From: Elusimicrobiota bacterium
Lineage (GTDB): Bacteria > Elusimicrobiota > Endomicrobiia > Endomicrobiales > Endomicrobiaceae
Length of the DNA stretch: 8,764 nt
Direction: 5' to 3'
Assembly (NCBI GenBank): GCA_031256695.1
Contig: JAIRQB010000039.1
Span: forward strand, 1-8,764
Shown here: positions 1 to 6,751 of the stretch, piece after piece
Layout: each line of letters opens with the position of its first letter
Numbering within the stretch: position 1 is the stretch's first letter
Position numbers and translations under genes: made by a program
The notes under the pieces: generated by a model
What the model was told of the DNA's origin: nothing
What the model saw: the letters and a program-made list of their open reading frames with translations, nothing else
Databases searched by the model: none

Positions 1-1
1 T

Positions 2-1000
2 TTGTTTTTATGTTTGGCATTGTCGGCTTTTATTTTCATCTCTTGTCAGGGCAAAAAAAGCGCTTCTAATAAATTGACAGTCTATACCCCTCACAATGAA
101 GAGCATACAAATGCTTTGATTGGAGAATTTGAAAAAGAAAGCGGCATCAAGGTTGAAATTATAGCGGTAGGCATAGGCGAAGTGTTTAAGAGATTGAAGT
201 CTGAAACGGCAAACCCCATAGCCGATGTCGCTTGGGGCGGAGTTTTCTCAATCTATATGGACAATTTAGATTTGTTTGAAGATTATGTGTCGGCAAATAA
301 CAATGACCTCCCCGCTCCATATAGAAACAAAGAGGGAAAAGTCACTATTTTTTGCCTTGACGGGAGTTTATTGATTGTAAATACCAATCTAATAGGCGAT
401 ATTAAAATTGAAGGATACAGTGATTTAATCAATCCAAAACTTAGCGGGAAAATTATTATGGCAGACCCCGCCGCATCAGGCTCTTCTTTTGCCCACTTAA
501 TCAATATGCTCTACGATATAGGCGGAGATGTCAACAATCAAAAAGGCTGGGATTTTGTCAAAAAAATGCTCTCTATAAACAAAGGCAAAATAGCGGGTTC
601 TTCGGGTGGAGTGCCTAAAACAGTAGCGGACGGCGAATATATTTTAGGGCTTTCTAACGAGGACAATTCAATAAATTATGTCAGAAATAATGCCCCCGTC
701 AAACTCGTCTATATGAAAGAGGGAGTGAGTTTCAATACAGCCGCTATGGGCATAGTCAAAGGCGCTAAAAATCTTGACAATGCAAAAAAATTTGTTGATT
801 TTATGACAAGCAAAAAAGCGCAAGAGATTTACGGCTCTAAAACAACAGTCAGACCCATAAGAGACGATGTAGCGGTAGGCGATTATATGAAGCCGTTAAA
901 AGACATTAAAATAATTGAAGTTGACACGGTTTATGTGAACGCCCACAGGCAAGAAATACTTGATAAATATAAACAAATTTTCACTTCTGTAAATAAATAA
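2..1000 (+). CDS. ABC transporter substrate-binding lipoprotein, iron/phosphonate (AfuA-like) type, 5' partial
   Basis: This looks like the periplasmic binding component of an ABC importer of the Fe(III)/2-aminoethylphosphonate class. The reading frame is open to the window edge and the TTG at 2 lies inside a hydrophobic signal segment, so the true start is upstream. The visible N-terminus runs through a signal core to Cys15 (FISC), a plausible lipobox with Phe at -3, followed by a polar linker. Family-like stretches are VYTPHNEEH (27-35), KRLKSETANPIADVAWGG (about 63-80), NAPVKLVYMKEG (about 230-241), MGIVKGAKN (249-257) and AKKFVDFMTSKKAQEIYG (261-278). These fit the usual two-lobe fold, and about 315 mature residues is normal. 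Permease and ATPase genes are not in the window and would have to lie upstream. The ligand cannot be decided: iron, phosphonate and other small anions are all handled by this family. The class is confident and the substrate is not. Confidence 0.88.
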   Translation: MFLCLALSAFIFISCQGKKSASNKLTVYTPHNEEHTNALIGEFEKESGIKVEIIAVGIGEVFKRLKSETANPIADVAWGGVFSIYMDNLDLFEDYVSANNNDLPAPYRNKEGKVTIFCLDGSLLIVNTNLIGDIKIEGYSDLINPKLSGKIIMADPAASGSSFAHLINMLYDIGGDVNNQKGWDFVKKMLSINKGKIAGSSGGVPKTVADGEYILGLSNEDNSINYVRNNAPVKLVYMKEGVSFNTAAMGIVKGAKNLDNAKKFVDFMTSKKAQEIYGSKTTVRPIRDDVAVGDYMKPLKDIKIIEVDTVYVNAHRQEILDKYKQIFTSVNK

Positions 1001-1023
1001 AAGATAAAAAAGCAGACTTAAAC

Positions 1024-1062
1024 AAAGAGCGGCAAAAACGCAAAACGCTTTTGCCGCTCTTT
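1024..1062 (+). terminator. Intrinsic terminator after the substrate-binding protein gene
   Basis: A perfect 14-bp inverted repeat pairs 1024-1037 (AAAGAGCGGCAAAA) with 1049-1062 (TTTTGCCGCTCTTT), around an 11-nt loop that can add two more G-C pairs. The 3' arm ends in a T run. It begins 24 nt after the stop codon. The A-rich 5' arm means it could also work on the opposite strand, but no minus-strand gene reads toward it nearby. It separates this gene from the downstream run. Confidence 0.85.
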
Positions 1063-1101
1063 TAGATAGAAGTTAAATAAGCGCAGACAACTAGTTTTTT
1101 G

Positions 1102-1130
1102 TTGTTAGACGATAAATCATTTCACATATA
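1102..1130 (+). promoter_or_regulatory. Weak candidate promoter for the 1207-6751 gene run
   Basis: TTGTTA at 1102-1107 and CATATA at 1125-1130 are separated by 17 nt, matching sigma-70 spacing with imperfect boxes. It lies after the terminator and about 75 nt before the first start codon. In an AT-rich spacer such matches arise by chance, so this is only a candidate. The spacer 1063-1206 shows no riboswitch or other recognisable leader. Confidence 0.25.
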
Positions 1131-1185
1131 GATTTAGGAATAAAAAAAATAAAAACAGCCTGAAAATTATGAGATTGTCAAAATT

Positions 1186-1203
1186 GAGAAATAAGAGAAA
1201 TAA
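1186..1203 (+). repeat. Two 9-nt tandem repeats abutting a start codon
   Basis: GAGAAATAA occurs twice in tandem at 1186-1194 and 1195-1203, and a diverged partial third unit (GAAATGA, 1204-1210) contains the ATG of the next gene. Each full unit carries a stop codon, TAA. The second one is in frame immediately upstream of the ATG at 1207, which excludes a longer protein. The GAGA in the second unit is the only purine-rich stretch that could serve as a weak ribosome binding site. Confidence 0.6.
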
Positions 1204-1206
1204 GAA

Positions 1207-1413
1207 ATGAAAAAAATAAAAACTTTATTCTATTGCCTTTTTGCCGCAGATATAGCGGCGGGCATTGCCGTGTCTTTAATAAAAAATGCAGCGGCAGGAA
1301 TTATTACAGCGACAGTTTTGCTTGTAATAAATATATCAGTCTATGCCGTATTTTTAAAAATGGAGAAAATAAATGGACAAACAAGAACAGATAAAAAAAG
1401 CAAAACTCTATAA
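1207..1413 (+). CDS. Small two-helix membrane protein, unknown function
   Basis: This 68-residue predicted protein is not recognised. It has a short basic start (MKKIK), a hydrophobic segment at about 6-25, a second at about 30-50, and a lysine-rich polar tail (about 51-68), suggesting an inner-membrane helical hairpin. An in-frame TAA just upstream fixes the N-terminus, but the ribosome binding site is weak. Its last 41 nt overlap the start of the next small membrane-protein gene in another frame, suggesting linked translation. It is the first gene of the plus-strand run leading into thiH. Because no homology could be tested, it may be a real small protein or a spurious frame. Its hydropathy pattern and its position directly before a well-started similar gene favour a real gene. 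Confidence 0.55.
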   Translation: MKKIKTLFYCLFAADIAAGIAVSLIKNAAAGIITATVLLVINISVYAVFLKMEKINGQTRTDKKSKTL

Positions 1414-1582
1414 GAAAATGTTTTTAACCTCTACGCTTTTCGGCGCAATCGGCATATATGCCCTCTATAAAGAAATACAAATTTTGTATTGGATAGCCTT
1501 GCCTATCTGGGCTATACTTGCCGTAACTGTTAGAGTGATGATTATAAGAGACAGAAAGAAAATGAAAGATGAATTGAAATAA
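1373..1582 (+). CDS. Small two-helix membrane protein with basic ends, unknown function
   Basis: This 69-residue predicted protein is not recognised. A charged N-terminal stretch rich in lysine (1-15, MDKQEQIKKAKLYKK) precedes hydrophobic segments at about 16-32 and 36-56, and the C-terminal tail is strongly basic (RDRKKMKDELK). The start has a good ribosome binding site, GGAG at 1362-1365, seven bases before the ATG and inside the preceding gene. thiH begins 22 nt after its stop, so it is probably cotranscribed with the thiamine genes. Its layout of two helices and charged tail resembles the gene before it, so the two may form a heteromeric pair; that is inference from topology and overlap only. 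Nothing in the sequence links it specifically to thiamine or cell wall. Confidence 0.68.
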   Translation: MDKQEQIKKAKLYKKMFLTSTLFGAIGIYALYKEIQILYWIALPIWAILAVTVRVMIIRDRKKMKDELK

Positions 1583-1604
1583 AAGCAAAGCAACAGGAGA
1601 AAAA

Positions 1605-2711
1605 ATGTTTTACGATATTATTGCTAAATATAAAAATTTTGATTTTAAAGGTTTTGCAGACAGCGTCTTGGAAGCGCAAATCAAAGACGTTTTGCAAAAA
1701 GACGAAATGTCTGATATGGATTTTTTAACTCTGCTGACGGATAAAGCCGCTCCGCATTTAGAGGAAATTGCTCAAAAAGCCTCCCGAATTTCTATCAATC
1801 ATTTTGGAAAATCCATTCTGCTGTATGCGCCTCTATATGTCTCAAATTTCTGCGTCAACAACTGCATCTATTGCGGTTTTTCTACGAGAAATAATATAGA
1901 CAGAAAGGTTTTAACTTTAGAGGAAGTTGAGGAAAATGCAAAAATCGTCTCATGCTACGGCATAAGGCATATTTTACTTGTGACAGGAGAGAGCAAAGTA
2001 AAAACTTCTATCGCTTATTTAAAAGAATGCGTAAGTATTTTAAAAAGATATTTTGACGGCATAGACATTGAGATTTATCCGCTTGAAGAAGAAGGATATA
2101 GACAATTAGGCGAAGCGGGCGTTGACGGGCTTACTATTTTTCAAGAAACTTATAACGAGGATTTATATAAAGTCCTTCACACAAAAGGCGCAAAGACAGA
2201 TTATAGATTTAGGCTTGACGCTTGCGACAGAGCGGGCAGAGCAGGATATAGAAATTTAACCATCGGCGCTCTCTTGGGTTTAAATGATTTTATAAGCGAA
2301 GTTTTCTTTTTAGGGCTTCACGCAAAATATCTGCAAGAGACTTTCCCTTCAAGCGATATAGGCGTTTCTTTTCCGCGCCTTCGCGCCGCTGAAGGAAATT
2401 ATCAGCCCCGCGCAATAATTACAGATAAAAATCTCGTCATAGCAATCTGCGCTATAAGACTTTTTATAAATAGAATAGGCATAGCGGTATCAACAAGAGA
2501 AAACAATATTTTGAGGCAAAATTTAATAGGGCTTGGAATTACAAAAATGTCTGCGGCTTCAAGCGTAAAAGTGGGCGGCTATGCAAAGAGGGAAAATTCT
2601 ACGGGGCAATTTGAAGTAAGCGACCATTCTTCAGTAGAAGATGTCAAAAAAATGATTTATCAAAAAAATTATCAGCCTATAATGTCTGACCATTCGGGGC
2701 TGCTTCTATGA
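1605..2711 (+). CDS. thiH: 2-iminoacetate synthase ThiH (radical SAM tyrosine lyase)
   Basis: ThiH cleaves tyrosine with a radical from S-adenosylmethionine to give dehydroglycine (2-iminoacetate) and p-cresol. Dehydroglycine is the glycine-derived part of the thiazole ring of thiamine. The 368-residue length is normal. The radical-SAM cluster motif CX3CX2C is intact at Cys83, Cys87 and Cys90, preceded by LYAPLYVSNFC. Other family stretches are VTGES (126-130), EIYPLEEEGYRQLGEAGVDG (about 156-175), QETYNEDLYKVLHTKGAK (about 180-197), FRLDACDRAGRAGYRN (202-217), SFPRLRAAEGNYQP (255-268), STREN (296-300) and a C-terminal SDHSSVEDVKKMI. AGGAGA at 1595-1600 supports the start. It overlaps thiE by ATGA. 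The partners ThiG, ThiS and ThiF are not in the window and must be encoded elsewhere if the pathway is complete. The enzyme is oxygen-sensitive, which fits an anaerobe. Confidence 0.96.
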   Translation: MFYDIIAKYKNFDFKGFADSVLEAQIKDVLQKDEMSDMDFLTLLTDKAAPHLEEIAQKASRISINHFGKSILLYAPLYVSNFCVNNCIYCGFSTRNNIDRKVLTLEEVEENAKIVSCYGIRHILLVTGESKVKTSIAYLKECVSILKRYFDGIDIEIYPLEEEGYRQLGEAGVDGLTIFQETYNEDLYKVLHTKGAKTDYRFRLDACDRAGRAGYRNLTIGALLGLNDFISEVFFLGLHAKYLQETFPSSDIGVSFPRLRAAEGNYQPRAIITDKNLVIAICAIRLFINRIGIAVSTRENNILRQNLIGLGITKMSAASSVKVGGYAKRENSTGQFEVSDHSSVEDVKKMIYQKNYQPIMSDHSGLLL

Positions 2712-3343
2712 AAAAAAATTTACCGCAAGGGCTATACGCTATCACAGCGGAAGATTTTTCAAAAGGCAGAGACAATATAGAAGTCGTCAAGGCTATGCTT
2801 GACGGCGGCGTAAAACTCCTGCAATACAGAGATAAAGAGAAAAGCAAACTAGATAAGTTTAGGCAATGCGAAAAAATTAGAGCCTTGACAAAAGAATATG
2901 ACGCCTGCTTTATAGTAAATGACGACATTGACATAGCCCTGTCTGTTGAAAGCGATGGAATTCATTTAGGGCAAGGCGACCTTCCTATACAAAAAGCGAG
3001 AGCAATAGCAGGGGCGGATATGATAATTGGTCTTTCAACGCATAGCCCGCAACAGGCAAATGAAGCGGTTCAAAACGGCGCAGATTATATAGGCGTAGGA
3101 CCCATTTTTAAAACTTTCACAAAAAAAGATGTAGTTGACCCCGTCGGTTTTGAATATTTAGATTTTTGCGTCAAAAATATAAGAATTCCAAAAATCGCAA
3201 TAGGCGGCGTCAAAATTTCCAATTTAGAAAGCATTTGCAAATATAGACCTGAAAACATCTGTTTGGTGACAGAAATAGCAGGCGCCGATGATATAGCGAA
3301 AACCGTTTCGCAAATCATCAAAATAATCGGCGACAATAATTAA
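2708..3343 (+). CDS. thiE: Thiamine phosphate synthase ThiE
   Basis: ThiE joins hydroxymethylpyrimidine pyrophosphate to the thiazole phosphate, releasing pyrophosphate and forming thiamine phosphate. The 211-residue protein is full length for this TIM-barrel family. Visible substrate-site motifs are QYRDK (39-43), IVNDDIDIALSVESDGIHLG (69-88) with the Mg-binding Asn71-Asp72 region, GQGDLP (88-93), GLSTHS (108-113), ADYIGVGPIFKTFTK (125-139) and IAIGGV (163-168). The terminal phosphate loop reads LVTEIAGADD, where many relatives have VVSAI. It starts within the thiH stop (ATGA, 2708-2711), and no strong ribosome binding site precedes it, so translation is probably coupled to thiH. mraY follows after 14 nt. 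Identification is firm. Confidence 0.95.
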   Translation: MKKNLPQGLYAITAEDFSKGRDNIEVVKAMLDGGVKLLQYRDKEKSKLDKFRQCEKIRALTKEYDACFIVNDDIDIALSVESDGIHLGQGDLPIQKARAIAGADMIIGLSTHSPQQANEAVQNGADYIGVGPIFKTFTKKDVVDPVGFEYLDFCVKNIRIPKIAIGGVKISNLESICKYRPENICLVTEIAGADDIAKTVSQIIKIIGDNN

Positions 3344-3357
3344 GAGAGGCGCTTTTT

Positions 3358-4443
3358 ATGCTTTATTATTTTCTTTTTCCGTTGACTAAATTTTTCTCCC
3401 CGTTTAATGTTTTCCAATACATCACTTTTAGAATGGGCGGCGCTGTTTTGACAAGTCTTTTGATATGCATTATTTTTGGGAAATTTTTTATAGCCAAAAT
3501 GCACGCTTTCAAAATCCATCAAATTATAAGGAATGACGGACCATCCGCGCATCAAACAAAAAGCGGCACTCCTACTATGGGAGGCGCGCTTATTTTGTTT
3601 TCTATACTCGTTTCCGCTCTTTTATGGACAAGGCTTGACAACACTTTTATCCTTATGCTGATGTTTGCCGCTTTATTTTTGGGCGCAATCGGCTTTACAG
3701 ACGATTATTTGAAACTTGTAAAAAAGAATTCAAAAGGAGTATGCGCAAAAAGCAAATTATTCTGGCAAACTCTGCTGGGCGCTTTTACAGCCGCAGTAAT
3801 TTATTTTGCTCCGCCCAATGGCGCTTATCTTACATCTATAAATATCCCTTTTTTAAAAGAAGTTTTTATAAATCTTTCTTTCTTTTATTTTCTATTTGTC
3901 ATAATTGAAATTGTAGGCAGTTCAAATGCTGTAAATTTGACAGACGGATTAGACGGTCTGGCTATAGTCTGCATTATAATCGCTTCTTTTACTCTGGCGC
4001 TTTTCGCTTATTTTGCAGGTCACGCCAATATCGCAAATTATTTAAAAATAGTTCACGTCTCAGGCGCGGGAGAAATAGCGGTTTTTCTTTTTGCAACAGC
4101 GGGAGCGGGGCTTGGTTTTCTGTGGTATAACTCGCACCCAGCCGAGATTTTTATGGGCGATACGGGCAGTTTATTTTTAGGCGCAGTGCTGGGAATGTCG
4201 GCAGTCTTTATAAAACAAGAATTGATTCTTTTGCTTTTAGGCGGGATTTTTGCCGCAGAAGCGCTGTCTGTTTTGATACAAGTATTAGTCTATAAAAAGA
4301 CAAAAAAAAGAGTTTTTAAAATGGCGCCTCTGCATCATCATTTTGAAATGATGGGGTTTAAAGAGACAAAAGTGACAGCCCGTTTTTGGATTATTGGAAT
4401 AATACTCGCTCTGCTCTCTTTTGCTTCGCTTAAATTGAGGTAA
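3358..4443 (+). CDS. mraY: Phospho-N-acetylmuramoyl-pentapeptide transferase MraY
   Basis: MraY transfers phospho-MurNAc-pentapeptide from UDP to undecaprenyl phosphate in the inner membrane, making lipid I. The 361 residues contain about ten hydrophobic segments, as the family requires. The cytoplasmic catalytic motifs are intact: GPSAHQTKSGTPTMGG (61-76), the Asp pair in GFTDDYLK (Asp115, Asp116), NAVNLTDGLDGLA (190-202), the Asp of FMGDTGSLFLGAVLG (Asp268), and the HHH of PLHHHFE (325-327). GAGAGG at 3344-3349 supports the start. The gene lies between thiE (14 nt upstream) and murD (2 nt downstream). mraY-murD is the classical order in division/cell-wall clusters, but the usual murF before and ftsW, murG after are absent. 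Family assignment is certain from the motifs. Confidence 0.97.
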   Translation: MLYYFLFPLTKFFSPFNVFQYITFRMGGAVLTSLLICIIFGKFFIAKMHAFKIHQIIRNDGPSAHQTKSGTPTMGGALILFSILVSALLWTRLDNTFILMLMFAALFLGAIGFTDDYLKLVKKNSKGVCAKSKLFWQTLLGAFTAAVIYFAPPNGAYLTSINIPFLKEVFINLSFFYFLFVIIEIVGSSNAVNLTDGLDGLAIVCIIIASFTLALFAYFAGHANIANYLKIVHVSGAGEIAVFLFATAGAGLGFLWYNSHPAEIFMGDTGSLFLGAVLGMSAVFIKQELILLLLGGIFAAEALSVLIQVLVYKKTKKRVFKMAPLHHHFEMMGFKETKVTARFWIIGIILALLSFASLKLR

Positions 4444-4445
4444 AA

Positions 4446-5768
4446 ATGAAAAAAATAAAAAAAATTTCCGTATTAGGACTTGGAAAAAGCGGAACGGCGG
4501 CGGCAAATTTAGCCGTCAAATTAAAATATAACGTTTTAGCCAGCGATGCGGGCGCGGAAAGAGAAATAAAAGGTCTTGACAAAAAAGTAAAGTTGGAATT
4601 TAACGGACATAGCGAAAATGTTTTAGACGCGGACTTCATTGTTAAAAGCCCAGGCATACACAGAGATATAAATATCATCAAGAAAGCGCAAAAAAGAAAA
4701 ATTCCAATCATTAGCGAATTGCGCTTTGCCCTTGACCATTCAAAATTTAAAATGCTCATAGCGGTTACCGGGACAAATGGAAAGACTACTGTAACAGACC
4801 TTATTTCAAAAATAATAAAAAAACGCTGTAAACATTCTTTTGCGGCAGGCAATATAGGCTGTCCGCTTTCAAAGAAAGTTTTGCAAACTTCGCGCGATAC
4901 GGTTATAACAGCCGAAGTTTCAAGTTATCAACTTGAAGACACGCCGAATTTCCATTGCCGAATTGCTGTCTTGCTGAATATAACTCCCGACCATCTGGAA
5001 CATCACAAAACTTTTTCAAATTATATCAGGGCAAAAAAAAATATTTGCATAAATCAAAAGAATACGGATTTTGCCATAGCAAATTATGACGATAAAATTT
5101 GCAGGCGTCTTGCGCAAGAGTCAAAAGGCGCAAAAGTTTTTTTCAGTTTGCGCTCCTTAAAAGAAGGAGTTTATTTTGAGGATGGAAAAATAATTTTTAA
5201 ATTCAAAAATAAAGAGCAAAGCATAAATCCTAAAATCAGACTTGCGGGAAAACACAATATAAGCAATATCTTGGCGGCTTGCGCCGCCGCTTTTTGCGCG
5301 AGCATAGATTTAAAAACTATAGAAAATACAATATCCTCTTATAAAGGAATGCCGCACCGAATAGAATTTGTAAAAAAAATAAACGGCGCTGATTTTTACA
5401 ATGATTCAAAATCAACAAATGTAGATTCAACAAAAACTGCGCTGGAGGCTTTTGAAGGGAATATAATTTTGATAATGGGCGGACGGGATAAAGGTTTTCC
5501 GTATACTCCTTTAAAAGAATTGATAAAAGAAAAAGTAAAGGCGGCTCTTTTGATAGGAGAAGCGGCGGAAAAAATAAAAAGCGATTTGTCGGAAATTTCT
5601 TTTATTGATTGCGGCGATTTAAAAAACGCTTTTCAAAAAGCGGCAGATTTATCTAAAGAAGGCGATATTGTTTTACTCTCTCCCGGCTGCGCCTCTTTTG
5701 ACCAATTTAAGAATTTTGAGGAAAGAGGGGATTTTTTTAAAAGTTTGGCGCTGTCAAGGAAAAGTTGA
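4446..5768 (+). CDS. murD: UDP-N-acetylmuramoyl-L-alanine:D-glutamate ligase MurD
   Basis: This cytoplasmic ATP-dependent ligase adds D-glutamate to UDP-MurNAc-L-Ala. The 440 residues give the normal three-domain Mur ligase. An N-terminal nucleotide-binding fold starts with VLGLGKSG (9-16). The ATPase domain has the P-loop GTNGKTT (109-115), AGNIG (134-138), EVSSYQLED (157-165, with Glu157), NITPDHLEHH (178-187) and YIRAKKNI (193-200), with the lysine expected to be carbamylated at about 197, then LAGKHNISN (266-274). The C-terminal domain has MPHRIEFV (302-309), NDSKSTN (319-325), MGGRDKG (344-350) and SPGCASFDQF (412-421). GAGG at 4437-4440, inside the mraY 3' end, supports the start. The stop codon lies in a short repeat (AAAAGTTGA followed by AAAGTTGAT), so the last few residues may be repeat-derived. 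Confidence 0.97.
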   Translation: MKKIKKISVLGLGKSGTAAANLAVKLKYNVLASDAGAEREIKGLDKKVKLEFNGHSENVLDADFIVKSPGIHRDINIIKKAQKRKIPIISELRFALDHSKFKMLIAVTGTNGKTTVTDLISKIIKKRCKHSFAAGNIGCPLSKKVLQTSRDTVITAEVSSYQLEDTPNFHCRIAVLLNITPDHLEHHKTFSNYIRAKKNICINQKNTDFAIANYDDKICRRLAQESKGAKVFFSLRSLKEGVYFEDGKIIFKFKNKEQSINPKIRLAGKHNISNILAACAAAFCASIDLKTIENTISSYKGMPHRIEFVKKINGADFYNDSKSTNVDSTKTALEAFEGNIILIMGGRDKGFPYTPLKELIKEKVKAALLIGEAAEKIKSDLSEISFIDCGDLKNAFQKAADLSKEGDIVLLSPGCASFDQFKNFEERGDFFKSLALSRKS

Positions 5769-5887
5769 AAAGTTGATAATTGCAGATTGCAGTTATTAAA
5801 GCCGAATGTCAAACTTTCGCAGACGAAGTTTGCCGAAAGCAAAGGCGGGCAAAGTTCAAAATTAAGGATTGGAAAATTGAGGGGAAA
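5769..5887 (+). repeat. Repeat-like spacer between murD and the AsmA-like gene
   Basis: This 119-nt gap is the only sizeable spacer in the 1605-6751 run. It begins with a continuation of the murD-end 9-mer (AAAGTTGAT), then a direct 7-nt doublet (ATTGCAG ATTGCAG). An imperfect hairpin follows: CAAACTTTCG at 5810-5819 against CGAAGTTTG at 5824-5832, with one bulged T. On the opposite strand the start reads as CAACTTTTC twice, similar to the ACTTTT-rich linkers in the repeat blocks near 7670, 7770 and 8660. It is probably a decayed relative of those repeats. The hairpin has no T run, so a terminator is not supported. Confidence 0.5.
5879..5884 (+). promoter_or_regulatory. Ribosome binding site deciding the start of the AsmA-like gene
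   Basis: GAGGGG lies three bases before the ATG at 5888, with its GAGG core five bases away. The frame stays open upstream to a TTG at 5780, but that stretch crosses the repeat-like spacer and would put a charged leader before the hydrophobic N-terminal helix. The ATG at 5888 is therefore the better start. Confidence 0.75.
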
Positions 5888-6751
5888 ATGGAAAAAAGAA
5901 GCGGTTTTAAAACTTTTATAATTTTTTTAGCGTTTATTGCGATAGCGTATTTTGCGGCTTTTAAGTTTTTTATAAGCGATGATGTTTTAATGCGGCAAGC
6001 GCAAAGGGCGGCTTCAATTCTGTTCAATAGGGATATTAGAGCAACTTCTATGTCGCTGTCGCCGTTGGGCGCTTTTAAAGCGAGAAATGTGTCCGTATCT
6101 TCCCGCGGCGGTTTTCAAAACGGCAAAATGGGTTCTATAGAATCTGCCTCGGCTCAAACGGCGCTTCTTAATGTTTTCAATAGAAAACTCGTTTTAAAAA
6201 ATTTAGAAATAGACGGTTTTGACATAAGTTTCGGCAAGAAAAGTTTGAAAAATATTCAAATTTCAAAATACGAGTCTTTATTTAGACAGATGATAAATAA
6301 AAACGCTTGGGGACGTCTTGTAGAAAACGGATTTGAGATTAAGAATTTAAATATCTCAAACGGAAACGCTTTGTTAAAAATGAAAAATCAAAATATCCGC
6401 TTTAGAAATATATCTATAAAGTCAAACAGATTATACGGCGGCTCTTTTATTGACGGAGAACTTTCTTTTGACATAGAAAGGACTGATTCCAAAACCAAAA
6501 CCCATATCAGTTCAACTTTTACCTACAATAAAAGAGAAAAGATTTTGCAATTTAAAAATATATCAGCCTCTTCGCTTTCTTTGCGCGGGAATTTCACTTT
6601 AAAGTTTTTACAAAATACAGCCGAGTCTGAATATGAAATAACAATACAAAAGAGCGATTATCAGAAATTAGAAGATATGCTCGGCAAAGGACTGCTGCCT
6701 AATATTGACAAAAATTCAAAATCAAAAGAGATTACAATCTCAAACAGATAA
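5888..6751 (+). CDS. AsmA-like membrane-anchored protein (tentative)
   Basis: The 287-residue protein has a short basic start, one hydrophobic anchor at about 8-29 and a long exported part rich in short alternating beta-type stretches. Phrases such as LSPLGAFKARNVSVSS (57-72), LVLKNLEIDGFDISFG (101-116), FEIKNLNISNGNALLKMKN (about 149-167) and FRNISIKSN (172-180) resemble the repeating strands of AsmA/TamB/YhdP-type proteins. These extend into the periplasm and are linked to outer-membrane lipid homeostasis in Gram-negative bacteria. The length is well below the roughly 600 or more residues of classical AsmA, so it may be a short family variant or a related DUF. It follows murD on the same strand after a repeat-bearing gap. 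Its stop lies inside the 3' end of phoU, which runs toward it. The membrane anchor is clear, but the family call rests on pattern only. Confidence 0.6.
   Translation: MEKRSGFKTFIIFLAFIAIAYFAAFKFFISDDVLMRQAQRAASILFNRDIRATSMSLSPLGAFKARNVSVSSRGGFQNGKMGSIESASAQTALLNVFNRKLVLKNLEIDGFDISFGKKSLKNIQISKYESLFRQMINKNAWGRLVENGFEIKNLNISNGNALLKMKNQNIRFRNISIKSNRLYGGSFIDGELSFDIERTDSKTKTHISSTFTYNKREKILQFKNISASSLSLRGNFTLKFLQNTAESEYEITIQKSDYQKLEDMLGKGLLPNIDKNSKSKEITISNR

Noticed and set aside
4430..4852. Minus-strand open frame of 140 residues inside murD
   Set aside because: It is antisense to a clear MurD including its P-loop, has no recognisable domain, and reads as the shadow of AT-rich coding sequence.
5780..5887. 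Upstream TTG start extending the AsmA-like protein by 36 residues
   Set aside because: The extension is translated repeat-like spacer, and a good ribosome binding site precedes the ATG at 5888, which places the membrane helix at the N-terminus.
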